NCBI GenBank assembly: GCA_037349315.1
Contig: JBAIAC010000007.1
Location: forward strand, 2,790,001-2,854,000
Reading direction: 5' to 3'
Origin: Chelydra serpentina
Lineage: Eukaryota; Chordata; Testudines; Chelydridae
Length of the DNA: 64,000 nt
The notes below the pieces were generated by a model. That model made no database searches, was not told the DNA's origin, and saw only the letters and a list, made by a program, of their open reading frames with translations. Made by a program: the position numbers and the translations under genes. Below, piece by piece: positions 22,623 through 32,795 of this stretch (the first letter of the stretch is position 1; every line of letters starts with the position of its first letter).

Positions 22623-22985
22623 AGTGGCCTTATCGTCCTTGAGTGCTCCTTTAGCACCTCAATCGTCCAGTGGCCCCACTGGTTGTTTAGCAGGCTTCCT
22701 GCTTCTGATGTACTTAAAAAAAATTGCTATTACTTTTTGAGTCTTTGGCTAACTGTTCCTCAAATTCTTTTTTGGCCTTCCTAATTGTATTTTTACATTT
22801 CATTTGCCAGTGTTTATGCTCCTTTCTATTTTCCTTACTAGGATTTAACTTCCACTTTTTAAAGGATGCCTTTTTGCCTCTCACTGCTTCTTTTACTTTG
22901 TTGTTTAGCCACGGTGGCTCTTTTTTGGTTCTCTTACTATGTTTTTTAATTTGGGGTATACATTTAAGTTGAGCCTCGCTTTTTC

Positions 22986-23115
22986 TCTCTGAATGTATAT
23001 ATATCTTCTTACTATATGTTCCATTCTATGCATCTGATGAAGTGGACTGTAGCCCATGAAAGCTTATGCTCAAATAAATTTGTTAGTCTCTAAGGTGCCA
23101 CAAGTACTCCTGTTC
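22986..23115 (+). mobile_element. hammerhead-core repeat fragment (Penelope-like type)
   Basis: CTGATGA at 23034-23040 is followed by a hairpin at 23042-23057 (gtgg...cccat, loop tgta) and GAAA at 23058-23061. Next comes a two-base-pair GC/GC mini-helix with loop ttat. Then comes UC at 23070-23071, the expected cleavage site. This is the order of a hammerhead core with a minimal helix III. Helix I is not convincingly paired. The downstream block (ttagtctctaaggtgccac) matches the copy at 12572. No target duplication was found, perhaps because the left edge abuts the CR1. Confidence 0.65.
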
Positions 23116-23330
23116 TCTTTGTGCTACTGTTTTTCTTAGTGTTAGTGAAAGGGGCCAAAACCAGCAGCAGTGGCGTTCCCTTTTTATCCACAGAAAAGAT
23201 ACCAACTGAACCTCTCTCCACTAAGAATTGGAATGAGGCCAGATCTGTCTCCTGTATAAGCCACCAGAAAGCCAAAGGGTGGTAAATAATTTGTCTCTGC
23301 TTAACTAGATCTCCACAGACGGCAGTGATC

Positions 23331-23425
23331 TAGGCCTCAATTCAGGAAAGCAATTAAGCATGTGCTTAAATCCAATCGCTACCAAGCACAGCACTTAAGC
23401 ACATGCTGAACTGTTAATAATTTAA
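23331..23425. repeat. palindromic repeat (aggcctcaattcagg family)
   Basis: It starts aggcctcaattcagg and contains inverted aagcatgtgctta and taagcacatgct arms around a short centre. A related half copy occurs at 47072. It is MITE-like and non-coding. Confidence 0.5.
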
Positions 23426-23598
23426 AGGAGTGTTAACAGTCTGCATGGGTAGATAAAGGCCCCACAAAGAAACCAAGCTGTCCCTTCTAGCCCTAGAGAG
23501 TCTATGAAACCCAATACAAGCATGTAAACCGCAACGCTAATCAGTTCCCTACACGTCTTGATGCAGTACTTGCCATGCTTATTGTCTTATGTTGAGGT

Positions 23599-23688
23599 GG
23601 CCTTGTCCTAGTCTCACCTACGCCAGAGTAACGCATTGACTTCAGTGGAATTACTCTCGATGTATACTGGTGCCAGCGAATCAGGGGG
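23599..23688. repeat. palindromic MITE-like repeat
   Basis: Inverted halves surround cattgacttcagtgg. The left part has cgccagagtaacgc and the right part attactctcgatgtatactggtg. It is the same family as 14178, 44135 and 59319. Confidence 0.55.
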
Positions 23689-23734
23689 CTTTCCAGTAGG
23701 GGCCACTATTGCAAGTTCAATAGCCTTGTACATT

Positions 23735-23915
23735 TTTAGACTCCTAAATACCGAGGAGACCTGGGTTCTATTCCTGCTTGTGACCTTTGGGAAATGATTT
23801 CACTTCTCTGTGCCTCAGTGTCGCCATGTGTTTAATAGGAATGACCTCCTTTGTAAAGCACTTTGAGATCTCCTGAGGTAAAGCACCGGAAAAGAGCTGC
23901 CTATTATTACCACTC
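23735..23915 (+). mobile_element. MIR / CORE-SINE fragment
   Basis: The MIR body is recognised by gagacctgggttctattcc (tRNA-like B-box region), then cttctctgtgcctcagtg and aaagcactttgagatct. It is old and truncated at both ends. Confidence 0.65.
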
Positions 23916-24069
23916 GCCCTTTTCCTGCTTTGTATTGTGACCGATTGAGCTCCTCAGGTCTATTTAGCTTAACAAAGAGAAGACTGAGCAGTGACTTGAG
24001 CACAGTCTGTGAGTACTTCCATGCGGAACAAATATTTAATAATGGGAGACAGAAATAATAGCAGAGAAA

Positions 24070-24345
24070 GGTCTAACCCCATCCAATGGCTGGACACTGA
24101 AGTTAGACAAATTCAGACTGGAAACAAGGCGTCCTTTTTTTTTAACAACGTGAGTAATTAACCGTTGGAACAACTTACCAAGGAGTTGTGGAGGATTCTC
24201 CATCAGTGACTATTTAAAAACCGAGCCTGGATGTTTTTCTAAGAGCTCTGCTCTAGGAATTATTTAGAGGAAGATCTATGGCCTGTGTGATACAGGAGGT
24301 CAGACTAGATGATCCCTTCTGGTCTGGGAATCTATGAATCTGTGA
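24070..24345 (+). mobile_element. CR1 LINE 3' end
   Basis: It covers the C-terminal coding remnant and tail of a diverged CR1 (gttggaacaacttaccaagg, caggaggtcagactagatga, gatcccttctggtctggga), ending in a gaatctatgaatctgtg tail. Confidence 0.9.
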
Positions 24346-24570
24346 AGTATCAGCCGCACAGTCCCTCACCTCAAAAGAGCATCACAGCTAAAGGAACTGA
24401 GGCTTCTTGTTTGTCTTTCAGCCCCAAATGCAAACAGAAAGGGCTCCCAGCTGAATCTGGTTCACCACATACTTGTCATTGCAGGACTTTGTACAAGCAA
24501 TTTCCCCTCTCCAAGAAACAGGCCAGGAGTCCCTCTCTCTGTCTGTTAAGACAGAATGCTGCTGTCATCT

Positions 24571-24750
24571 AGGTGGGGGGAGGGATAGCCTGCTAAAGCC
24601 AGGGTTGTGAGTTCAATCCTTGAGGGGGCCATTTAAGGATCTGGGGAAAAAATCTGTCTGGGGACAGTACTTGGTCCTGCTAGTGAAGGCAGGGGACTGG
24701 ACTGGATGACCTTTCAAGGTCATTCCAGTTCTAGGAAATTGGCATATCTC
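24571..24750 (+). mobile_element. tRNA-derived SINE (Cry type) with box A deletion
   Basis: It starts gggggagggatagc and then jumps to cctgctaaagccaggg. It thus lacks most of the usual tcagtggtttgagcattgg segment after the box A start. Box B is intact (ttgtgagttcaatcctt). The 3' half matches CR1 tails (tggtcctgctagtgaaggc, gactggactggatgacc). Compare the full-length heads at 28215 and 49425. Confidence 0.88.
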
Positions 24751-24782
24751 CATTTATTATATTATATTATATTATATTATAA
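24751..24782. repeat. ATATT pentanucleotide microsatellite
   Basis: About five units of ttata/atatt follow the SINE tail, as is common for SINE 3' ends. Confidence 0.9.
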
Positions 24783-24924
24783 TGCAGTCAGGAGAAAAGT
24801 GTCACGGGAGGGGACGAATTTGCCCCTTGACTCTGGTATCCCCCTACAGTGAAACACAAACACTTCATCCACACAGAGCAGGTTTGCTGGTGGCCACAGC
24901 TCAGCCTGCGATAGGCTGTACGCT

Positions 24925-25130
24925 ACAGTAATACTTTGCTCCTATAGATCCCAAGTGCTTTACAAAGAAGGTAGGTATTCTTATCCCCATTAAACATGTG
25001 GGGAAACCGAGGCACAGAGCGGTGAAATGATTTGTGCAAGGTCTCAGGCGGGAATGATTTGCTCAAGTTCTCCTGAGTCATAACCCAGAGTCCTATCTGT
25101 GGCACCACACTGCTGTTAAAGGACTAGAAT
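24925..25130 (-). mobile_element. MIR / CORE-SINE, minus strand
   Basis: It shows agtgctttacaaagaaggta, tatccccattaaac and gtggggaaaccgaggcacag, the reverse complement of the MIR 3' half. The tRNA-like region follows toward 25110. Confidence 0.78.
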
Positions 25131-26270
25131 AGCATTTCAGATTCACTAACTACAGTATTGCATTTTATTCACCACGCCAAATATTTATTGCAGAGGCCTT
25201 TGTAATGTACAGAGTCTACTGTAACAGGAGCTCAGTAGGTATCATATGTAAAACCCCACTATTACTCTCCATGTATCAATTTTATTGAACTTATAATATA
25301 AATTTAGTACATAGAACCAGCTTTGCAATCTAATTTGATCAAAATCTAGTTTCTGCCCTCCTTTCTGGGAACATGCCAGAAGGAAACTTAATCAATTCTA
25401 GGTCCTTTTTATAGCAGAATGTGCATCACGTGAAGTAAACCCTCGAACAAATGAGCAAGATCCATTGTCAAGTTGTCCCAGGAAACTTTAAGCAGAGTGT
25501 GTTTTTGACAGCTTTGTTAATGTGGCTTGTTTCTGCCCGAAGTTCAAGCATAATTGAGACACAGTGTTGAGCTTTAAATATGTTCCCGAGACTTGAATAG
25601 GAAACTTGATGAGGCATGTAATATAGCATAACCTCTCAATTATTCACACATTTAGATAACTCTAATCACCCAGCTCCTATCATAGCAAGAACCAGTAGAC
25701 ACTAAGAATGCTATCATAACCAGACGCTGGCACAAGCTGACGGATAGCATATTGCAACGACAGAGAAAGGGTTTGAAGGAAACATCAATCAGAATTTAGC
25801 AGTAAAATAATCAATCACAGCTAACGATTGCTCATTCCTACAATCCCAGGACCCAGTATCAAGTCACAGTTCAACTCAACAACCTCCAAGAACTGGGCAT
25901 ACAAAAGAAGAAATGTGATGAGCTACTTGGAAATCTTTCTAACAACCAGCATTCCATCTGCTTGTCTACCTTGCAGAAGGCCAGTCGGCGGGATTCTTAG
26001 TTTATCTGATGAATTGGGGCTTTTTGGCCTCAAATAATTTACTTGCAAACAGCATTTTTTTGTTTTGTTATTTGATCGACTGTTACTGAGTCTGAGAAAG
26101 GGAACAGTGCTCTGTCTATAGAAAATATAAGACTGGAGTTTTTCTATCTGAAGTCTGAGACACACTACAAACTTGGAACAGAAATACTATAGCAAATCTT
26201 AGGAGAATGAACAGCCTATCCTTAGTCACTTTCTAATAGAATGGAGGCATGATTCTGACATCCTTACACT
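25131..26270. other. unassigned sequence
   Basis: No gene or repeat recognised. Confidence 0.4.
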
Positions 26271-26440
26271 GAACAGTATCTTACTCTTGGGACAAGTTAC
26301 AGAGTAAGTTGCTACTAGGTGTGAGTAAAGGTGGCAGGATTAGCTTCTACATATCATCTATGAGCCAGATTCTGCCACCATTACCTACACTGAGTAGTCC
26401 TTGATTTCTTACATAGTCCCATAGAAACCAAGGGAACTAC
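26271..26440. repeat. palindromic repeat (gtgagtaa family), probably two partial copies
   Basis: It contains cttacactgaacagtatct, then gtgtgagtaaaggtggcag, then ccattacctacactgagtag. The halves match in reverse. The family is also present at 45945. Confidence 0.5.
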
Positions 26441-26592
26441 ATGAGGAATAGGAATACGGTTATCAGAACTGGACTCCTTATTGGGAGCTTCCTGTGAGCA
26501 AGCTTTCTGCTAGGATTACATACCCATGTGGTGGAATAGGGGGTGTCAGAACATACCTCTTCCATTCCTATGAGCACTACCCGTCTTTCACA

Positions 26593-27270
26593 GATCCATA
26601 GATTACAAGGCCAGAAGGGATCATTGCGATCATCTAGTCTGACCTTCTGTATAACACAGGCCAGAGAACTCCCCCCGGATAATCCCTAGAGCAGGTCTTT
26701 TAGAGAAACATCCAACCTTGATTTTAAAATGGCCAGTGATGGAGAATCCACCATGATCTGTGGTAAGTTCTTCCAATGGTGAATTACTCTATTAACAGTT
26801 TATGCCTCATTTCCTCTCTGAATTGGTCTAGCTTCAACTTCCAGACATTGGATCGTGTTAGACCTTTCTCTGCTAGATTGAAGAGCCTATTATTAAATAT
26901 TTGTGGCCCCGGGAAGTACTTATAGACTGTAATCAAATCACCCCTTAACTTTCTCTCTGTTAAACTACATAGATTGAGCTTTTTGAGTCTATTACCATAA
27001 GGCATGTTTTCTAATCTTTTAATACTTCTCGTGGCTCTTCTCTGAACCTTCTCCCATTTATCAGCATTCTTCTTGAATTGTGGGCAGCAGAGCTGGACAC
27101 CCTATTCCAGAAGCAGCTGCACCCGTGCCAAATAGTGAGGTAAAGTAACCTTTCTACTCTTTCTTGAGATTCCTCTATTCAAGCTTCCCAGGATTGCCTG
27201 AGCTCTTTTGGCCACAGGTCACACTGGGAGCTCATGTTCAGCTGATTATCCACCCTGACCGCTTCCAAGG
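26593..27270 (-). mobile_element. CR1-related LINE fragment, minus strand
   Basis: The 3' end on the left is marked by ggccagaagggatcattg. The rest covers the 3' part of ORF2. Copy 30552-30917 is the same subfamily (tgattttaaaatgg, cagtgatggagaatccacca). It is decayed. Confidence 0.9.
26784..27005 (-). pseudogene. CR1-type ORF2 C-terminal remnant
   Basis: This 73-codon frame contains LTERKLRGDLITVYKY, which corresponds to the [16 protein letters not shown] block of the better copy at 20992. It has no catalytic domain and is a fragment only. Confidence 0.85.
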
Positions 27271-28210
27271 GTAGAGTCCCCCATCCTGGAAGTATGACCT
27301 ACTCTGGCTCTGGGAATGCAGGAATAAGTGGGGGCTACATAACTACTCATTCTCTCCCTAGAGCAGGTGAGGGTGGAATGGAATGAGGTGGGGAAAAGGG
27401 GAAATCTGTGTTTCAGGTACTACTTGCTTGCCAGTGTAGCTAAGCCGGTGTGGGGATTGCCTTTGGTATAGGCCAGGAATAAATTACCATCTGCCCTGCC
27501 ACCACAAAACCAAGGAGGAAGAAGGGGAGAAATATGATTTGGGGGGGGGGGGGTATTTCAAGCACAGTGCCTCCTGAGGTGACTTCTGGGTTGGTGCAGC
27601 CTATGGGCTGCCCCTTGCTCAAGGATCTGCTCATAGCCACAAACTAGCTGTATGGCAACAAAGATAAGAATTTTCTTAGCGTGAGCCATTTTCAGAGTCA
27701 GGTGCATGGAACTGCACATCCATCTTTGTGTAAATGGACACGACATGCAAAGTCATCCAATGGGCATGACCTAAATCGGGTATTTGTATGTTCTCAGCCT
27801 GGAAAATTTGGCCCTAAATTTGGAATCCAGTATAACCAAAAAATGCTGAGCGAAAAAGGACTTTTGGATGATGCTTCTAATTATCTTTGTCCGCTCTAAA
27901 TACAGCTTGTTATGTAACATTATAACATGACCAACATTAATCAAGTAGAGAAGCTTCATTACTGTGAGGTGCCCCTACATCTCTGTGGTGGATTCAGCGG
28001 CATGGAATGGTGCCCCCACATATTCCCAACCTTTGTTCATTGTTGGAAGTTGGGCAGGAGAAGAGAGGAAATGAACAATTCCCCTCCTAATTGGAGCCCT
28101 TTTAAACCGTGAGCTTTTCCAATCTATTGCACAGCTCGCACTCTCTCTCTCTTTTTTTTTTTTTAAAGTAGAACCTTTCTTTCTCAGATGTTGCACACCA
28201 GCAGAATTTG
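27271..28210. other. unassigned sequence
   Basis: No gene recognised. A run of about 14 G lies at 27540-27553. Confidence 0.4.
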
Positions 28211-28214
28211 CCAC

Positions 28215-28388
28215 ACCAACGGGAGGAGGGATAGCTCAGTGGTTTGCGCATTGGCCTGCTAAACCCAGGGTTGTGAGTTCAATCCTTGAGGGGGTCATTT
28301 AGGCATATTGGGCATTGGACCTGCTTTGAGCAGGGGGTTAGACTAGATGACCTCCTAAGGTCTCTTTCAACCTTATGATTGTATGAAA
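28215..28388 (+). mobile_element. tRNA-derived SINE (Cry type)
   Basis: Box A lies within gggatagctcagtggtttg and box B within ttgtgagttcaatcctt. A CR1-like tail follows (gacctgctttgagcagggg, gactagatgacctcc). These are internal Pol III promoter elements of the SINE, not a tRNA gene. Confidence 0.94.
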
Positions 28389-29134
28389 AATCCCACTTCC
28401 ATCTAAAGAGAAAAATGTCCTCTCTCATGGCTATAACTATTTCTCTAGAGCACATCTGACTCTTCAGATCAATTTTCCCAGCCCATTGGGTTGGCATGCA
28501 CCACCAAACTGAAGGCAATTGGCTAACTAACCTCTGGTGTCACCATTCTATTTAAGAATTGTTCCTAGCTCTCTTGAAATCAGACCGCAAGTGCTAAGAG
28601 TTGCCTTTCCTTTTGCTTTATCGTTTTTCTTCAAACCAACAAAATCTCACAGAAACTTACAGCAGCGTAGAGGGCTATTTTGGATGTGATTTTAATAAGA
28701 AGTGTATATTTTTGTTCATATCCTGTGTCAGCAAGTTCAACAGAGTACAGCTCATAATTGTGAATATGTTAGATGCTCATCTTGGGATTTTGATGACCCA
28801 TCAAACAAATTACCATGATGTCATCACAATTCCTTAAAATGTGCACAGAGAAAGTCTGCTCTGCTCTTGTGTATCATATGCAGGGAAGAAAATTGCCCCT
28901 AATAAACTTAGGAGTTGTGCAGTAACAAAGGTGCTCTTTTGTGGGCCCTCTAAGCTTTGCAAGAGGAACAGAAAAGGAAGCAGGAGACCTGCGAGGTAGA
29001 GAGATCTGACAGCACCCTAGAACGAGAGGAGCAAATGAAAATGAAAACCAGTAAGTGTACATGGGAAAACACCCTGCACACAGTTTTCCATCAATGTTAA
29101 AAACTTTATGAACTGGCCTCAGATGTTTTCAGCA
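28389..29134. other. unassigned sequence
   Basis: No gene or repeat recognised. Confidence 0.4.
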
Positions 29135-29244
29135 GCTCCCACCAATTTATGTGGAAATCTTTCTGTGCCCAGTGCATGAAGTTTCCAACCCTGAAAACTT
29201 CATAGACTGGGCGAAGAAAGTTTTCCATATAAATTGGTGGGAGC
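29135..29244. repeat. 110-base hairpin, ~50-base arms
   Basis: The arms gctcccaccaatttat and ataaattggtgggagc close an inverted repeat of about 50 bases per arm, with roughly seven mismatches. The loop is about nine bases (ccaaccctg). No target duplication or wider terminal repeat was found. A miniature DNA transposon or a chance foldback are both possible. No relative was seen elsewhere in the window. Confidence 0.8.
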
Positions 29245-30551
29245 CTGGCGCTGTTGAGAAATGCAGGCAAGCCAGTTCACAGGGCTTCCGGCGCTGCCGA
29301 GTGCTTTATAATCAGGGCACAGAGAGTTTCTGTCCATGCAAACCTATTTTCAGTGGCTTCTCTGCTTCTTAGGCACTCAGCTCCTTTCTTCCCAATCTGC
29401 TCTGGCGCCAAACACCCTTATTTGGTCATGGGCCTCGCCTCTATAGCTGCAAGTTATCTGCTGAGAGCAGAAGGGAAGAAGACCTGCTCCTGTATGACTT
29501 AGCAGTTCTGCCTCGGAGAAGGTGTCCTCCCAGAAGAGATTATAACTGCACTGGAAGAGGGCTTTAGCCTGCCCAAAGGTAGCAGCTCCACCGCTGCTAA
29601 GGTTCACAGGAGAGATACTCCTCCAGAAAACATTATAAAATGTACTAAGCAGGGGACTCCTGTGGTGTCCAGCCAAATAGCTCTAGATTATGGGATTTCC
29701 TTTTGCTAATTTGCATCTCTCTCCCCCACCCAGTGCCTGCCAGGCCAGTCCCAGCCTGGAACATGAAGAACCAGTACTGGGAGGAAGCCTGGAGCTGCAC
29801 TGCCTCGCCTCCCAAAACCCTAAGGAAACCTGCTTCCTTACCGGACCCTCCTCTGCATGCCGGCAAGGGAAGGCCACTGGTGGTTAGTAGTCAAGAACCA
29901 AAAAGGAGACCCGCTCACCAACCAACCCTCAGCCTATCACCAGAGGAGACATTGATAACCAACCACCCCACAACCAACAGGACAGCGGATACGCCCTCAC
30001 CACTGTGTCTCTGAGGGAACAGATGCCAGATATGGGAGCCAACTACAGAAATCTCTGTGAGTAGCCGAGGAGAGAATGGTGGGTCAAAGATTAGCGGGGT
30101 TAGGGGTGGGATGTGGATGGTTGCTTGTTTGAGAAGAGAGGGCATGGCAGCTCTGTATCACTGGTGCGGGGGTGTATATAAAAGTATGGAACTGATGTTT
30201 ATTTGAGTAGGGTAGGGGAGAATGTATGGGACTGAGAGAAATATTTGAGCAGACTGTGGAAGTGATGGATTTTGGGGGTTGAGGGAAGAGTATGTTACCT
30301 AGGAATATCCTGGGTCCCTGACTGACTAAGGCAGAGCATTTCTGAGGAAGGGCCTAGTTAACATTTTGGCAGTACCTCCCCAGTGAACAGGCACGGGAGT
30401 ATTTGTGAGTCTGTCACTTTCCATGAAAACCAACCAACCAAATCAATCATTTGAATGAATGTGGGAAACAAATACAAAAGGTCCAAATGCTGTTGCTTCT
30501 GTCTGTGGTGGGGGTTTTTTTTTGAGACAAATAATTGTATGTATATAGAGA
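29245..30551. other. unassigned sequence
   Basis: No gene recognised. Several frames of 65-103 codons overlap on both strands at 29650-30015 without domains. Confidence 0.4.
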
Positions 30552-30917
30552 TTCATATATTCTAAGGCCAGAAGGTACCGTTGTGATTGTCTAGACTGGC
30601 CTGTATAGCACATGCCATAGAACAGGGATAGTCAATAGGCATACTGTGGGCCAAATCCGGACCACCAGATGCTTTTGAATGGAAACTGAAATCTTTTTTT
30701 TTTACTTATAATTATTATTATCATTAGTATTGGTTTTAAAAAAAATGTCTCTGGAGTCTGCACCTTGACTATACCTTGACTAAAACATTTGGCCCTTGAC
30801 AAAAATAATTCACTACTCCTGCCATACAACTTCCCAAAATAATTCCTAGAGCAGACTTTGTAGAAAAACATCTAATCTTGATTTTAAAATGGTCAGTGAT
30901 GGAGAATCCACCACCAC
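30552..30917 (-). mobile_element. CR1-related LINE 3' fragment split by a hAT insertion
   Basis: It is the same subfamily as 26593-27270. The tail side is 30552-30622. The remainder, 30830-30917, ends in the gtcagtgatggagaatccac block. The 199-base hAT at 30623 lies between. Confidence 0.85.
30623..30821. mobile_element. non-autonomous hAT element (gtagtcaa family)
   Basis: Ends cagggatagtcaatagg and aattcactactcctg are flanked by ccatagaa / ccatacaa (7 of 8). The copy at 56346 has the same ends and also sits in a CR1. Confidence 0.88.
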
Positions 30918-31070
30918 CAGCATTCCCTCTAATTTTTTACGTCCATGTGCGGAATGAATTTTGTTGTGTGCACCAATATGGAGGTGATGTGTGGTGGGGG
31001 TGGGGCTGAGGGGTTCAGATTGAGCATTCAGAAATAGGGGGTGGGGAATCATAATTTTACTTATTAGCTG
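30918..31070. mobile_element. possible small insertion of the ttccctctaa type
   Basis: It starts cattccctctaattttttac right where the CR1 stops. A similar start occurs inside the 2257 element. The right end is not resolved. Confidence 0.3.
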
Positions 31071-32190
31071 ATCTGGAATTCCCTGAGAAACAATCAACAT
31101 GGAACCCCCACCCACCCCGATTTACTTTTTCAGAGGTGGCCATCTTGCTGAAAATGATGTGAATTGGGAGAGTAGCTGTCCTGTCCGTAAGAGGACGAAA
31201 CCCAGGTTCCAATCTCCTTTGACAATTTCGCAATGAGAAAAGGACGCTGAGCACTGTTCCATTTGTACGCCTATAGCTACATGCGTAATACTAAATGTTC
31301 CATACCGTACAGAGCTCTCGGTTCACGGTACTTCAAACCCACAGTGACTAGGACTTTTTTCATCACCTACAAGCTGTGAGAAATGAGCCATGGCCGCTGC
31401 CTCTCACTACAGCTAATGAACCAAAAAATCTTCCCAGTGGAAACAAACCAAATCTGTGCGGGAGGTCAGCTTGCAAACTTGACAGGCCAAACGGTGCCAG
31501 CGATGAAGGTCCATTTATGTCCTCAGAAACAAACATCTGACCAGGCTAAGAGCCATTCCCAGTCTTGTACGTTGGGGTTTTATACTGTCATCAAGTTCAC
31601 GTCATCTTAGAATTCCCGTATGGCCAACATTTTTTGATTCGTTACCTCAGATCCTCAGCTTTGTTCTTACTTCTACAGGTGCTGTGCCAGGCAAGCTGCA
31701 TTCATCATATTATGGCAGACAAATAACACCTTGCAGTCAGACCCAAGCCCGGGCTACACCACTGTTCACTGCTAGTTCTGTTTGTTTATATTTCAATAAG
31801 AAGTCATGTGACTGGTTACCACACTGTTATTGTTATAGGGCTCATGATGGAGTATAACATTACATGAGAATCAGTCGTGTTTATTTAAACAGAGAAGGTC
31901 TCATCAAGGTCAAAACCTGACATCTCATTACCCAATTGTGTGATGGTCCCATATGGAAGACCAGCGCTAAAGGGCTTGTGTTTGGGTTGCCTTTGTATCT
32001 ACCAGAGTGGATGTGGAGGAAAACCTAATTTGGAGGTGCTTTTAGAGAGATCAAAACCATGCAAAAGGCTTCTGGCAACGGGGCCATCTGGGGCAAATTA
32101 TTTTTGACAGGATATAAGTGTAGATAGCTCATAACATTAAGTAAAAATCATAGAGTTCTTACAATCCATTTGAAAGCTGTTTTACAAAGT
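31071..32190. other. unassigned sequence
   Basis: No gene or repeat recognised. Confidence 0.4.
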
Positions 32191-32282
32191 TTGGTCCAGA
32201 CCCTCCATTGGTGTAAACTGCCGTAACTCCAGTGAATCCAATGGAGCAATGCCAGTTTACACAAACTGAAGATCTGGCCCTC
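32191..32282. repeat. palindromic MITE-like repeat
   Basis: Starts ttggtccagaccctcc and ends gaagatctggccctcc. The inner inverted parts are ggtgtaaactg and cagtttacac around tccaatgga. Confidence 0.65.
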
Positions 32283-32509
32283 CACCTTCATTAAATTATT
32301 TGTTATTTATAAAATGCCACTGGGGCTCTTAAAATCTCTCTCGGACACCAGCAGAACAGTTGAGACATACATAGTGCACCAGAAGGCAGATGGGATGTTT
32401 GTCTTTGGAGAAAGTCTGTGTGAAAGGCTGCTTAGAAGGACTGAGTTGTTAGGAGAGGTCTGAAAGATGATTAGGGTGTCACTGTGCAGAAAAATTTAAA
32501 AAAAGAACA

Positions 32510-32795
32510 CTCATGAGAAGCAGTGTGGTCTAGTGGATAGAGCATTGACTGAGGAGTCTGGAGATCTGGATTCTGCTCCTGGCTCTGCCACTGAACTGCT
32601 GTGTCACCCTAGATGAGTCATTTCACCTCTCCGTATCTGCATTTCCCTTCTCACCCTTCCTATGGCTCTTAAGCTTTTTGGGGCCCATCCCTGTCTCTTA
32701 CCATGTGTTTGTACAGTGCCTAGCATGATGGGGTGCTGCTGATCTCAGTGTGTGTGGGTGTCTTCAGGTGCTACTATGATGCAAATAATTAAATG
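32510..32795 (+). mobile_element. MIR / CORE-SINE, nearly full length
   Basis: The tRNA-like head is clear (agcagtgtggtctagtggat, then the ctggctctgccactgaac region). The core and the tail (gtacagtgcctagcatgatg, ggtgctactatgatgc) follow. It is an old fossil without mobility. Confidence 0.85.

Larger units (their letters stand above)
20790..22985 (-). mobile_element. CR1 LINE, 5'-truncated, ~2.2 kb
   Basis: This is the longest LINE copy in the window. The minus strand covers the reverse transcriptase, the C-terminal region and the 3' untranslated end (20790-20990, which contains gtcagaccaaaggtcca). The endonuclease and ORF1 are missing. The reading frame is broken at 21580-21615 and by an in-frame stop just upstream of 22622. 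The left boundary on the genomic plus strand is the LINE 3' end. The other boundary abuts a hammerhead-type fragment at 22986. Confidence 0.95.

Noticed and set aside
24751..24782. CRISPR-like or regulatory array
   Set aside because: It is a pentanucleotide microsatellite attached to a SINE tail. No spacer-repeat structure occurs anywhere in the window.
28220..28300. tRNA gene
   Set aside because: Box A and box B belong to a SINE with a CR1-type tail. The same unit recurs at 24571 and 49425.
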